Shown here: in pieces, positions 8,958 through 18,352 of the stretch | Layout of the letters: every line of letters starts with the position of its first letter | How positions within the stretch are numbered: the stretch's first letter is position 1 | NCBI RefSeq assembly: GCF_041675725.1 | Contig: NZ_JBAYTI010000001.1 | Coordinates: 1-64,000 of the forward strand | Source: Castellaniella sp041675725 | GTDB taxonomy: Bacteria > Pseudomonadota > Gammaproteobacteria > Burkholderiales > Burkholderiaceae_B | Direction of reading: 5' to 3' | DNA: 64,000 nucleotides | The notes under the pieces: generated by a model | The model's database searches: none | Told to the model about the DNA's origin: nothing | What the model saw: only the letters and a program-made list of their open reading frames with translations | Translations under genes and position numbers: made by a program

Positions 8958-10306
8958 AGGATCAAGTCGCCCAGATCAAGTTTGTCCAAATCCCATACTT
9001 GATCCCGTAAAGCCTGTGCCGCTTTGTCGCCCATAACAGCGCTGGTCAAGCGCAGAAATTTTTGATCTAGATCTGCGTCCGACAACGGATCCTCCGGATC
9101 GCCCTTTCTATGCGGAGAAAAATGTTCAAGCACTGTTCCATCATGCCTTGTGATATGAACACGAGCAGCGCGCCGCTGTGGAAAGCCTGCGCTTAAATCA
9201 TGATCCTCATGCAACACGACCCGCGCCATCAGCGCCCGGACTTCCGGGTCTGCCAATTTTTCTGGTGTGAATGACGTAGGATCTACCCCCCCTTCAATCA
9301 GCGCGTGACATACGACATACGGAAGGCTGAACTTGGCTTCAAAATCTGATACCGGCTCTGCATTGCCAACCACTTCCAAGGCCACACCATACGTATATAC
9401 CTCAATACGGCTGATTTCCTCTGCCCGCAAACCATGAGTACCGCGCAACTGCAACACGGCATCGATGGCCGCAAAAGTATGGCCACAGCAGGCATGCACT
9501 TTGTGAGTCATATGAGTAATATTGAACTTTTCCCCAAGGTCCTCCGCTATGCCAGACCAATCAGGACTTTCTGCGAGTGCGGCCCCGAACCCTACTGGAC
9601 CATCCAATATGTCCGCCACGCCAGTGACCCCTTGCGCAGCCGCCTGAGCTGCCCGTACCCCCACTGCAGCCGCATGGCCCGCGTGCAACGCCTTGGTCAT
9701 TGCATCGGAACGAAAAGCCTGTTGCAAGCCACTCGCAAAACTGGTCGCCGTAGCCGCCGCATGCAGTGCCACTTGCGCGTTTCCTGGCGCCAGGACAGCT
9801 GCTGCTGCACTGGCTGCCCCTATGCAGCCAACGGTACCCGTCGTATGAAAGTAACGATAGTGGGCAGGTTGAATGGCGGCCGCAATACGCGTAGAAACCT
9901 CATAACCAAGAATAATTCCATGCAGAAAATTCACGCCGGACGACTGAACTTGATCACCTGCGGCCAATGCAGCTGCGATCACCGGGCAGCCTGGATGATA
10001 CAAACCGTCCTTGAAAATGTCGTCCAGCTCCACGGCGTGCGATGCGGAACCGTTGATCCAAGCCGCTGTGGCGGCGAAGGCCGTGTTCTGTACCCCTGGC
10101 AAACGACTCCGACCATAGCCGATCTCGTCATGCCAAGCCTGCCGCAGCAATGTCGCTGGAGCGATCTGCGTCCCTGGATACAAGGCGGCCAACCAATCCA
10201 GAAAGACCCGCTTGGCTGCATGCATTACCTCTGTGCTGAACCCTGCCTCGCATAGACCAGTTGCGCGTGCCACCAAATCGGCAAGAACTGCATTTCGATT
10301 TATCAT
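8954..10306 (-). CDS. MmgE/PrpD family protein
   Basis: MmgE/PrpD proteins include 2-methylcitrate dehydratase, cis-aconitate decarboxylase and iminodisuccinate epimerase, all acting on di- or tricarboxylic acids. About 450 residues are visible, with INGSASHAVELDDIF, HPGCPVIAAALAAG and the long helical domain containing HACCGHTFAAIDA, typical of the family. The start is uncertain: the ATG at 10306 gives a family-like N-terminus, and a longer frame begins at 10351. The gene overlaps the acyl-CoA synthetase by 4 bp, forming a three-gene operon divergent from the ABC importer. The reaction cannot be assigned from sequence alone. Confidence 0.85.
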   Translation of the reverse strand: MINRNAVLADLVARATGLCEAGFSTEVMHAAKRVFLDWLAALYPGTQIAPATLLRQAWHDEIGYGRSRLPGVQNTAFAATAAWINGSASHAVELDDIFKDGLYHPGCPVIAAALAAGDQVQSSGVNFLHGIILGYEVSTRIAAAIQPAHYRYFHTTGTVGCIGAASAAAAVLAPGNAQVALHAAATATSFASGLQQAFRSDAMTKALHAGHAAAVGVRAAQAAAQGVTGVADILDGPVGFGAALAESPDWSGIAEDLGEKFNITHMTHKVHACCGHTFAAIDAVLQLRGTHGLRAEEISRIEVYTYGVALEVVGNAEPVSDFEAKFSLPYVVCHALIEGGVDPTSFTPEKLADPEVRALMARVVLHEDHDLSAGFPQRRAARVHITRHDGTVLEHFSPHRKGDPEDPLSDADLDQKFLRLTSAVMGDKAAQALRDQVWDLDKLDLGDLIL

Positions 10307-10759
10307 ATTCGGCGCTATATTCCTTAGTTTGGACACACCAGATACACCCATGACGATACCGAACCCAACGGGGGCCAGACATGAAAATTTGTGAAGACTG
10401 TGTTCTCAAAAACCATAGGAATATGAATGAAACTGTTCCAAAGCGGAAAAGCAAAAACATATTATGCTGCTAAGATGCGGTAAGAACGGGGGAAAAAGCA
10501 GCCATAGAACGCGAACGGGGACATGACCGTCGACTGTAGCAGCTATCCCGTTTTGAAAAACACAAGAAATCTCGCTCAAGCAGAGACCATATACCGCATA
10601 ACATGAGGTCAAAGGAGAAATAATTTTATGACAATAGCCAGTTGACGAACCCATCGCAACCAAGACGAACGACGCGCGCAAGAACCTCAGAAAGGCAGGC
10701 ATATGAATTAAGAAGCAAACCATTCTGAAAATCTCAGTGAGACATTCGACAATAGGATT
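10307..10759. other. divergent intergenic control region, no gene seen
   Basis: About 450 bp separate the PrpD-like gene from the importer gene on the other strand. I see no convincing protein-coding segment, RNA gene or strong terminator here. Short open frames exist but lack a ribosome binding site and a recognisable product. The stretch is AT-rich with a nearby GCGAACGGGG-type GC run, and probably holds both divergent promoters and the binding site of the LysR regulator at 19841-20743. I could not identify a clear T-N11-A box. Confidence 0.5.
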
Positions 10760-11929
10760 ATGAACATGAAAAAAGCAAATCGCTTAACTATGGTGTTTAT
10801 GGCTGCCATGCTATCGGGTATGGCGATCCTGCCCATCACCAACGCGGTCGCAGAAACAAAACCGCCATTGAAATTTGGAGTAGCCCTACCCATGAGTGGC
10901 CCTGAAGCGCTATTTGGTGCGGATCAGGTTACGGCGCAGCAATGGGCAGTCGACGACATCAATGCAAGCGGCGGGGTCGACGGGCATCCTCTTGAAATGA
11001 TCGCCCTGGATACCCAGGCAAACCCGCAACTCGGTATAAATGCGGTAAACCGCCTGATCAACGTAGACAAGGTCCCCGCGCTGGTAACATCCTGGAGTTC
11101 AGTGGTCAAGGCGGTGGCGCCGATTGCAAATCGCGAAAAAGTGATCGAATTCAGTGTAGGTGCGAATTCCCCTGACATCGCTGAGCTTGGAGATTACGTG
11201 TACACTGTGTTTCCCTTGGCTGATGTAGATGTAACGGCCTTGGCAAAATATACGCACGACGTACTCAAAAAAGAGAAAGCTGCCATTCTGTACATAAACA
11301 ATGACAGTGGAATTCCTGGTGCAAGGATATACAGAAAAATATTCGAGGAAGCTGGGGGGAAAGTAGTTTCTTACGAAGCGTACGATCCAAAAACAACCGA
11401 CTTCACCAGCTTGGTCCTTCAAGTCAAGGCAGCAAATCCGGATATCATCCATATCCATGGACTCGTTGGCGATCTTCCACAGCTGGTAGCTCAAATTAGA
11501 CAGCTTGGACTCACGCAAAGAATATCCACATACTCTATTGGCTTCAATCCAAAAGTGATTGAACAGCTTGGCGATGCTGCAGAAGGCCTGATTGTTACTT
11601 CACTGTCTCCCGGTGTTAACGACAATGAAAACATGCCCGCATATATTGAACGCTGGATGAAAAATTATAATAGGGTCCCAAATGGGATGCCATACACTCA
11701 ATATAATTATGATACTCCATATATAATTGCGGAGTTGTACCGGTGGGTGCTCAAGAACAATCTGCCCATCACCGGCGAAAACATGAGAAAGGCATTGCTG
11801 GACATAAAGAGTTTCGAGCTTCCGCTAACCGGTTATGTCACCTTCAGTGATGACCACAGGGTATTGAAGCCAGTCTATTTGCTGACTGTGGAAAATGGAA
11901 AATTCGAACCATTAGCTACTATAAATTAA
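10760..11929 (+). CDS. branched-chain amino acid/amide-type ABC transporter substrate-binding protein
   Basis: A periplasmic binding protein of 389 residues with an N-terminal signal peptide (MNMKKANRLTMVFMAAM, cleavage near AVAETK) followed by the LivK-type opening KFGVALPMSGPEALFG. Later blocks such as ADQVTAQQWAVDDINASGG and ILYINNDSGIPGARIYR fit the Peripla_BP_6 fold. Relatives in the HAAT family bind amino acids, urea, short amides or aromatic acids. It heads an operon with two permeases and two ATPases, then hydrolases for cyclic and linear amides, so an amide-type ligand is likely. A second in-frame ATG lies 6 bp downstream. Confidence 0.9.
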   Translation: MNMKKANRLTMVFMAAMLSGMAILPITNAVAETKPPLKFGVALPMSGPEALFGADQVTAQQWAVDDINASGGVDGHPLEMIALDTQANPQLGINAVNRLINVDKVPALVTSWSSVVKAVAPIANREKVIEFSVGANSPDIAELGDYVYTVFPLADVDVTALAKYTHDVLKKEKAAILYINNDSGIPGARIYRKIFEEAGGKVVSYEAYDPKTTDFTSLVLQVKAANPDIIHIHGLVGDLPQLVAQIRQLGLTQRISTYSIGFNPKVIEQLGDAAEGLIVTSLSPGVNDNENMPAYIERWMKNYNRVPNGMPYTQYNYDTPYIIAELYRWVLKNNLPITGENMRKALLDIKSFELPLTGYVTFSDDHRVLKPVYLLTVENGKFEPLATIN

Positions 11930-11945
11930 TGCATGGGCGTCAAGC

Positions 11946-11965
11946 TCTACCCATGTGCGGGTAGA
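11946..11965 (+). other. intercistronic hairpin between binding-protein and permease genes
   Basis: TCTACCC and GGGTAGA form a perfect 7-bp stem around a 6-nt loop, without a following T-run. Such structures after a binding-protein gene often protect its mRNA and allow higher expression than the permease genes. That role is inferred from position only. Confidence 0.5.
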
Positions 11966-11983
11966 TCAAAGAGGGACTAACGA

Positions 11984-12868
11984 ATGGTAGATCCGATGGC
12001 TATTCTACAGACACTATGGACAGGGCTTGGCGCCTCCACCTATCTCATATTATTTTCGGTAGCTTTCGCACTCGTACTCAAAGTAGTAAAAATATGGAAT
12101 TTCGCGCAGGCCGGTCTCATGAGCTTGTCTTTCTATGTCATGTATGCCGGCTATAACTTCCTGCATCTCCCGATGTGGTTAAACATCGCCATAGGTTTTG
12201 TTTTTACTGCAGCGGGATGCATCATCCTAGAGAAATATGGGTTCGAAACCTTACGAGCCAGAAAATCCCCAGGATTGACATATTTTATACTCACACTGAT
12301 AGTTTCTTATTTCCTGTTTTACCTGCTGGCAATGATTTTCGGCACGGAACCGGTTTCATTGAGGCCCAGTATCCTGTCTTCGGTAATAATTGTCCAGGGC
12401 ATCGTAGTTACTCATTGGGAACTCATGGCGATACCCACCACGATTCTTATATTAGTCTTCTTATATTTGTTCATCAACCACACCCGTCAGGGGAAATATA
12501 TCGAAGCAGTCGCCGATAACGCCGACCTTGCCAAAATTCACGGCATCAATACACAGCGAACATGGCTGATCACGTTCGTACTGACCGCGATGTTGATCAC
12601 CGCAGGCATGTATCTATTGGGCATGAGAGCGCTCATAATTCCTGAAACGCCGATACAAATGATGCTGTTCGCAGTCATCGCAACCCTATTGGGTGGAATG
12701 GGAAATATATTCGGAGCAGCAATAGCCGCACTGGTGCTATCCATAACTCAGGGATTGAGCATATTCGTAATTCCGTCACAGTGGCAGGGATCGATGCTCT
12801 ATCTATTTCTATTTATAACAATTCTGTTCTTTCCGCGTGGGGTCAATTTCAGAAGGCAAAAGAAATAA
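11984..12868 (+). CDS. branched-chain amino acid-type ABC transporter permease (LivH-like)
   Basis: An inner-membrane permease of 294 residues with about eight membrane helices. It shows the LivH pattern of an early KIWNFAQAGLMSLSFYVMYAG block and the cytoplasmic EAA-like region VADNADLAKIHGINTQRTWLITFV, followed by LLGGMGNIFGA. A GAGGG ribosome binding site precedes the ATG. The codon use is AT-rich, with many ATA codons, unlike housekeeping genes in this window and consistent with horizontal acquisition. It pairs with the LivM-like permease 44 bp downstream. Confidence 0.9.
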   Translation: MVDPMAILQTLWTGLGASTYLILFSVAFALVLKVVKIWNFAQAGLMSLSFYVMYAGYNFLHLPMWLNIAIGFVFTAAGCIILEKYGFETLRARKSPGLTYFILTLIVSYFLFYLLAMIFGTEPVSLRPSILSSVIIVQGIVVTHWELMAIPTTILILVFLYLFINHTRQGKYIEAVADNADLAKIHGINTQRTWLITFVLTAMLITAGMYLLGMRALIIPETPIQMMLFAVIATLLGGMGNIFGAAIAALVLSITQGLSIFVIPSQWQGSMLYLFLFITILFFPRGVNFRRQKK

Positions 12869-12912
12869 TGGCCAGGTGAATTTACATTCAATTTATATTC
12901 AACGCCAAGACC

Positions 12913-13785
12913 ATGGAATACATAATATCCCTTCTCGTCATCATCAGTATATACGTTATACTGAGCGTCAGCTTTAATTTGATCATTGGCTACGCGGGCC
13001 TCATGAGTATAGCCCATCCAATCTTTTTCGCGATTGGAGCCTACACGACGGCTATATTATCTGTTCACTACACCTACAGCCCCATAGTCATCATAATCGC
13101 CAGTGGAGCAGTCGCACTTATAATGTCGACATTTCTCTCCATACCTTCTCTTAGGATTTCGGGGGACTATTTTCTAATAACAAGCATCGGATTTCAGCTG
13201 GGGCTCTTGGAGATCATAAAAAATATAGACTTTCTTGGTGGCGCGAGTGGGTTGGGGAACATTCCAAACATCATAGAAGGTAGCAACAGGAACATTTATT
13301 TCGCGACACTTACACTGTGTCTTGCAGCCTGTTCCGTGTTTTTTGTGCACTGGCTTATCGGTGGACCATACGGGCGCGCCATTAGGGCCATGCGGGATGA
13401 CGAGCTCGCATTCGTCACATTAGGCCGCGATGCCATTCACCTGAAGCTGTCCATATTTGCAATAGGATCAGGGATGGCCGGGATAGCCGGTAGCATTTTT
13501 GCCTATTTTTATCAATATATAAGTCTGGACCAATTTGAACTCTTACAGTCAACTACGATACTGACCATGGTAGTGGTAGGTGGTATGGGATCCGTGTGGG
13601 GGCCAGTGGTAGGCGCCATTCTACTAGTACTTCTTCCACAAGCCATAAGTTTTTTACATTTGCCACAAAACATAATGGCAAATCTGCAAGGACTTATTTT
13701 CTCTTTGCTTATAATATTATTTCTCTTCCTGAAACCCAAAGGATTGATCACTTCGGAAATGGATAGAGCTCATGAAAAGAAATGA
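12913..13785 (+). CDS. branched-chain amino acid-type ABC transporter permease (LivM-like)
   Basis: The second inner-membrane permease of the importer, 290 residues. The N-terminal region NLIIGYAGLMSIAHPIFFAIGAYT and the conserved cytoplasmic loop IRAMRDDELAFVTLGRDAIHLKLSIFAIGS are hallmarks of LivM. A further VVGGMGSVWGPVVGAILL block follows. It overlaps the first ATPase gene by 14 bp, indicating coupled translation. As with its neighbours, the DNA is AT-rich. Confidence 0.9.
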   Translation: MEYIISLLVIISIYVILSVSFNLIIGYAGLMSIAHPIFFAIGAYTTAILSVHYTYSPIVIIIASGAVALIMSTFLSIPSLRISGDYFLITSIGFQLGLLEIIKNIDFLGGASGLGNIPNIIEGSNRNIYFATLTLCLAACSVFFVHWLIGGPYGRAIRAMRDDELAFVTLGRDAIHLKLSIFAIGSGMAGIAGSIFAYFYQYISLDQFELLQSTTILTMVVVGGMGSVWGPVVGAILLVLLPQAISFLHLPQNIMANLQGLIFSLLIILFLFLKPKGLITSEMDRAHEKK

Positions 13786-14545
13786 TTCTGAAGTCGTTCT
13801 GTCAATTACAGATCTCTGCAAGAGTTTTGGCGGCATCTTAGTCGCAGATAATATTTCACTCGAGTTACGTCGCGGCGAAATACTTGGGCTAATCGGACCA
13901 AACGGCGCAGGAAAAACATCCCTGTTCAATCTCATTTCCGGAGTGATTCAATCAGACGCTGGTCTCATCAAGATTTCGGGAACACAAATCAACGGCTTCC
14001 CGTTATCACGACGTGCACGCCTGGGAATTTCAAGAACGTGGCAACATATGCGGCTATTCGAATCGATGGACGTCATCGATAATATGCTCATCGCGCCACG
14101 CATATACCCTGGAGAAAGTCTACTCAATATCCTACTCAGGCCAATTAAGGTCAAAAACAATGATAAGCTTCTTTTCTCGCAGGCAATGTCTATATTAGAG
14201 CGTATGAACTTGAAGGATCTTGCGCATCAGAGAATTACTGACATATCATTTGGCCAACAAAAGCTGATCGGTCTTGCCCGAGCTCTGATGAACGACGGTG
14301 ATTGCTTGCTGCTGGATGAACCTATGGCAGGTGTCGAAGGGCAGGCTTACGAGACAATGCAAAATATTATTCATGAGGAAGCCGCTTCAGGAAAGGCGAT
14401 CTGCATAGTAGAGCATAATATCTCGTTCATAAAGGACCTTTGCAACAACGCGATTTTCATGTCTAATGGAAAGATCCTTGAACGAGGGAAAATTGATGAT
14501 CTGTTGGCAAGCAAAACACTGACCGAATTATATTTTGGTACTTAG
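13772..14545 (+). CDS. ABC transporter ATP-binding protein (LivG-like)
   Basis: A cytoplasmic ATPase of 257 residues with Walker A GPNGAGKTS, Walker B LLLDEPMAG and the switch histidine in IVEHNISFI. The signature loop reads SFGQQKLIGLARAL rather than SGGQQ, a common variant in LivG proteins. The longer internal segment after SRTWQHMRLFESMDV is also LivG-like and distinguishes it from the shorter LivF-like partner downstream. It powers the importer together with that protein. Confidence 0.9.
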   Translation: MKRNDSEVVLSITDLCKSFGGILVADNISLELRRGEILGLIGPNGAGKTSLFNLISGVIQSDAGLIKISGTQINGFPLSRRARLGISRTWQHMRLFESMDVIDNMLIAPRIYPGESLLNILLRPIKVKNNDKLLFSQAMSILERMNLKDLAHQRITDISFGQQKLIGLARALMNDGDCLLLDEPMAGVEGQAYETMQNIIHEEAASGKAICIVEHNISFIKDLCNNAIFMSNGKILERGKIDDLLASKTLTELYFGT

Positions 14546-14581
14546 CGTATCAAGCTGACACGCGTTACATAAGAGACAAAA

Positions 14582-15265
14582 ATGCTCGATCTTAATAATG
14601 TTTGCGCATATTATAACAAACTCAAGGTACTGCATGACATTACGATTCAAATTCGTGAAGGAGAAAAAGTCGGCATCTTCGGCCACAATGGCGCTGGCAA
14701 AACAACAATATTAAAATCCTGTATTGGAGATATTGACCATATAGAGGGCAGCATTACCGTAGAGGATGAGAGAATATTGCCCGGTAAAATAGACCGGAAT
14801 GTCCGACGGGGGATTGGATTTGTTCCTCAGGGAAACAACGTATTCAAAAGCCTCACCGTAGAAAAAAATCTGCAAATATCTGGTCTAAGGCACGAATCTG
14901 ACCTGAAGGAAGAGATTTTTGAACTATTTCCAATATTAAAAGAGCGACACCGGCAACAAGCTGACTCTTTAAGTGGCGGGCAGCAGCAGATGCTGGCGCT
15001 GGGAATGGCGCTTATGACGCATCCCAAGGTCCTTTTGCTTGATGAACCCACTACGGGCTTAGCTCCCATCATCGTCCGTGATGTTTTCGAAAATATTTCC
15101 AAGGTCAATAAAGCGACTGGCGCAACCTTAGTCATAGTGGAGCAAAACATACAGACCGCACTGCAGTATGTGGATCGCGCAATCGTCATAAAATCCGGTA
15201 GGAAAATATTTGATGGAACCAACACGGAGTTGCTTGACGATGACGATCTTTGGCGGTTATTTTAG
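14582..15265 (+). CDS. ABC transporter ATP-binding protein (LivF-like)
   Basis: The second ATPase subunit, 227 residues. It has Walker A GHNGAGKTT, signature LSGGQQQMLALGMAL, Walker B LLLDEPTTGLAP and the H-loop equivalent IVEQNIQTAL, where Gln replaces His as usual for LivF. The GFVPQGNNVFKSLTVEKNL segment is also typical. It ends the transporter part of the operon; 189 bp separate it from the hydantoinase gene, enough to contain another promoter, though I cannot point to one. Confidence 0.9.
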   Translation: MLDLNNVCAYYNKLKVLHDITIQIREGEKVGIFGHNGAGKTTILKSCIGDIDHIEGSITVEDERILPGKIDRNVRRGIGFVPQGNNVFKSLTVEKNLQISGLRHESDLKEEIFELFPILKERHRQQADSLSGGQQQMLALGMALMTHPKVLLLDEPTTGLAPIIVRDVFENISKVNKATGATLVIVEQNIQTALQYVDRAIVIKSGRKIFDGTNTELLDDDDLWRLF

Positions 15266-15454
15266 GTTTTTGATCTACCAATAAACATGCATCCGCCCAT
15301 CAATAAAACCATCGGAATCACCGTACAACCAATTCGGACGGGATTCACGTGACTCCTATATATTCATAAAATAAAGTCTTCGTTTGTTGGGGATATATTG
15401 GAACTTCGGATCCCGATGTGGATCACGATATAAGCACTTATTTATAGGTGAAAC

Positions 15455-16879
15455 ATGTTCGATCTTATTATACGAAGTGATAGAGTGGTAACGCCATATG
15501 GCGTTGAGGAACTGGATGTCGCCATTAAAGACGGAAAAATCGCCTCGACTTCCGTACCAGGCCTTCTAAAACGGGAGAATGCACGTAGATTCATTGATGC
15601 TACTGGGAAAATCGTCATGCCGGGCGGCATCGATCCGCATGTTCATTGTGCCTGGCCCCAACCTGGGCTCGATGGGACGTGGTGGTATACGGCCGGTCCA
15701 GAGGTAGTCAGCCGAGCGGCCCTATTCGGAGGTACGACAACATTATTGGATTTTGCACGCTGGGAACATGGGAATACCATACAAGAAGCCATAAGAAACC
15801 GAGATGGTGATTGGCACAGAAATTGCTATTGTGATTATTCTTATCACATTATGCTTCAGGGAAAGCTTCCATACGAAATATTCGATCAGATAGGGGATGC
15901 GATCATAGACGGCTACCCCACGATGAAAATATTTACGACAGACATTACACCCAGTCGAAGCGGGAGAATGCTAAGTTTCGGAGATATTTGGGAGACTTTC
16001 AAGGTTACATCACGCCATGGCGGCATGTGCGTTATCCATGGAGAGGATAATGACATTGTAATGCATATGTACGACAAGCTTTTCCATGAAGGTAGAGTCG
16101 AATTCAAACATCTTGCCGAAGTACACAATGCATTGTCTGAAGATCTTTCTTTTCGGCGGGTCATACACTTGGCAAGCAAGGTACCAGGAACTACCGTTTA
16201 CTTTATGCACGTTAGTGCCGAATCAGGCGTTTCGGCGATCCACGAGGCAAGGAGCAAGGGCCTTCCGATTTACGGGGAAACGCTACACCAATACGTAATG
16301 TTCACAGCAGAGGATTACACCCGTCCCAATGGACAAATCTATCATACCTATCCTTCCCTTAAATATGAGGAAGACCACGATGCACTCTGGAACGGATTGA
16401 AAAATAACATAATTCATACAATTGCGACAGATGAAATATGTTGTTCGCTTTCAGTAAAATTACAAGGCAACAGAATAGACAATACCACAGGAGGAAACGC
16501 CGGGGTAGAGCCTAGACTGGCCGTCATGTATACAGAAATGGTTGGAAGGCGTGGATTTTCGCTTAACGAATTCGTTAATCTCACTTCGACCAATGCTGCC
16601 AAGATAATGGGTCTGTATCCAATCAAGGGAGCGATCGTAGCGAAGAGCGACGCCGATATCACCATTCTGGATCCAGCACTGAAAACTGTAATCACCAACG
16701 AGATGCTTCATGAGTCGGATCATTCGCCATGGGAGGGACATGAAGTCGATGCCTGGCCGTCCATGACTATATTAAGGGGGAAGATCATGGTCGAAGACGG
16801 GAAATTCTTTGGAGATCTGAATGACGGCAAATATCTATTCAGGAGGATTCCCGACAACATACACGCAGGAATTTTATGA
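15455..16879 (+). CDS. hydantoinase/dihydropyrimidinase-family cyclic amidohydrolase
   Basis: A 474-residue amidohydrolase-superfamily enzyme that should open a cyclic amide, imide or ureide ring. All expected metal ligands are visible: His62 and His64 (DPHVHC), a carbamylated lysine candidate Lys158 (TMKIFTT), His195 (VIHGED), His252 (FMHVSAESGV) and Asp326 (IATDEI). The segment after the last ligand reads DEICCS instead of the common DHCPF, so the substrate pocket may differ from standard D-hydantoinases. Its place between an amide-type importer and an amidase suggests sequential hydrolysis of a cyclic compound, such as a hydantoin or an imide. The substrate is inferred, not shown. Confidence 0.88.
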   Translation: MFDLIIRSDRVVTPYGVEELDVAIKDGKIASTSVPGLLKRENARRFIDATGKIVMPGGIDPHVHCAWPQPGLDGTWWYTAGPEVVSRAALFGGTTTLLDFARWEHGNTIQEAIRNRDGDWHRNCYCDYSYHIMLQGKLPYEIFDQIGDAIIDGYPTMKIFTTDITPSRSGRMLSFGDIWETFKVTSRHGGMCVIHGEDNDIVMHMYDKLFHEGRVEFKHLAEVHNALSEDLSFRRVIHLASKVPGTTVYFMHVSAESGVSAIHEARSKGLPIYGETLHQYVMFTAEDYTRPNGQIYHTYPSLKYEEDHDALWNGLKNNIIHTIATDEICCSLSVKLQGNRIDNTTGGNAGVEPRLAVMYTEMVGRRGFSLNEFVNLTSTNAAKIMGLYPIKGAIVAKSDADITILDPALKTVITNEMLHESDHSPWEGHEVDAWPSMTILRGKIMVEDGKFFGDLNDGKYLFRRIPDNIHAGIL

Positions 16880-16918
16880 CATGGGGACAATCATTTATAT
16901 ATTCAAACGCATCCTCTA

Positions 16919-17224
16919 ATGGAAAAAATTTTCATCGTAATCGCAGAAAGTCTGAAGTCGTGGGGCATAGATGATTATTTTATCCGGCAACAGAACAAGG
17001 GGATAACAATTCATCATGAAAAAAAGAACATATTCATATCCATAAATCGAGCATCTCGAACCGATCACCCTGTTCGCTGGTGGATCCAGACAAGAAGTGG
17101 CGAAGACAAGCAGGAATTGCCTTGTTTGTCAATAATTGGTTTGCTGGGAAACCTGCGGGATCAGTTTGGTATAAAGAGTAGTACGGCACTGCGTGTAATC
17201 AGCAAATTGGATGATTTGTCATGA
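16919..17224 (+). CDS. hypothetical protein upstream of a CobW-type GTPase
   Basis: A 101-residue soluble protein that I do not recognise. It has no signal peptide, no membrane segment and a single cysteine (ELPCLS). The C-terminal part (CLSIIGLLGNLRDQFGIKSSTALRVISKL) looks helical. Its stop overlaps the start of the GTPase gene by 4 bp, so the two are probably made together, and it may be a partner of the GTPase or an accessory for the hydantoinase. The ATG lies 39 bp after the hydantoinase stop. Confidence 0.6.
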   Translation: MEKIFIVIAESLKSWGIDDYFIRQQNKGITIHHEKKNIFISINRASRTDHPVRWWIQTRSGEDKQELPCLSIIGLLGNLRDQFGIKSSTALRVISKLDDLS

Positions 17225-18270
17225 AAATTCCTATTATGGTGCTGACTGGCTTTCTTGGCAGTGGGAAAACAACCATATTGAGAAACCTACTGCATTCTAC
17301 CCAGTTGAACCGTACTGCGGTCATCATCAATGAATTTGGCGAAATCGGGCTGGATCACGACTTGGTTGAAGCCAGCAACGAGGATTATATCCAGCTCACG
17401 ACAGGCTGCATATGCTGCAAGATACGCAGCGATCTCTTGGTTACACTTTACGATCTCGTCCTTCGGCGAACAAAGGACGATATTGTACCGTTCGACCAGG
17501 TCATCATAGAAACATCAGGCCTGGCAGATCCCATCCCAATCATCCAAGCAATACTCACAGACGACAAGATATTATCAGACTTCAAGCTACAGAGTGTAGT
17601 CACAACATTTGATGCCTTAAGCGGAATCGATACACTGCATTCCTACGAGCAACCTGCCCGTCAGATAGCATGCGCTGATCACATTATAATAACCAAGAAT
17701 GATCTGTTAGATGAAGAGCCTCCAGACATGCTGGCTTCCATTACTTCCATAAATCCGAGAGCTGTTATACACCGCGCTACTTTAGGCATTATGGCTCCTA
17801 CGGATTTGTTTAAGGGAAGTTACGCAAATGCAACTGGCGCCGAGTATTTTCTCGAATGGCTCATGACTGATGACGGTTCGAGTGTGAACCATCACGTGCA
17901 TAGACACGATGATGAAATAACATCATTCTCTTTGGTGCGCGAAAGCCCGCTGCATGCGATTACATTGTCCCTATTTCTCGAAGCGCTCGTTAGCAATTAT
18001 GGGGAGCATCTATTACGGATAAAAGGGCTCATTAATATCAAGGAAGAGCCGGGGAAGCCAGCCGTAGTGCAAGGAATGCAGCACGTTCTGTACCCCATTA
18101 CATGGCTCGAAAATTGGCCTTCAGAAGACCATACAACTCGCATGGTGATTATCGGAAAACATATTTCCAGAAATATGTCGATCAATCTACTGGAACTCAT
18201 TGAAGAAGAAGTAACTGACGAAATCTCTCGGATTAGCTCGGATGCAGATCGCGGTCGTATTCTTCGTTAA
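17221..18270 (+). CDS. CobW/P47K-family GTPase (putative metallochaperone)
   Basis: A G3E-family GTPase of 349 residues. It has the P-loop TGFLGSGKTT (residues 9-18), the family metal-binding motif Cys63-X-Cys65-Cys66 (GCICCKI), and the guanine-specificity motif TKND. Between the G domain and the CobW C-terminal domain lies a His/Asp-rich linker (NHHVHRHDDE) that could bind metal. Family members deliver zinc or cobalt to client enzymes, for example nitrile hydratase activators. Here the natural client is the adjacent metal-dependent hydantoinase, an inference from context. It is translationally coupled to the 101-residue protein. Confidence 0.88.
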   Translation: MKIPIMVLTGFLGSGKTTILRNLLHSTQLNRTAVIINEFGEIGLDHDLVEASNEDYIQLTTGCICCKIRSDLLVTLYDLVLRRTKDDIVPFDQVIIETSGLADPIPIIQAILTDDKILSDFKLQSVVTTFDALSGIDTLHSYEQPARQIACADHIIITKNDLLDEEPPDMLASITSINPRAVIHRATLGIMAPTDLFKGSYANATGAEYFLEWLMTDDGSSVNHHVHRHDDEITSFSLVRESPLHAITLSLFLEALVSNYGEHLLRIKGLINIKEEPGKPAVVQGMQHVLYPITWLENWPSEDHTTRMVIIGKHISRNMSINLLELIEEEVTDEISRISSDADRGRILR

Positions 18271-18352
18271 CGCCAATTCGCTCGCCAAGGCAAATCACTT
18301 ATGACTTTTGTAGGGCTTCCGACAGGTTATACCAAAATAATGGCCAGACATC

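Noticed and set aside
10406..10723. 105-residue minus-strand open frame in the divergent intergenic region
   Set aside because: It has no ribosome binding site or domain, and its composition does not resemble its neighbours; the region is better read as control DNA.
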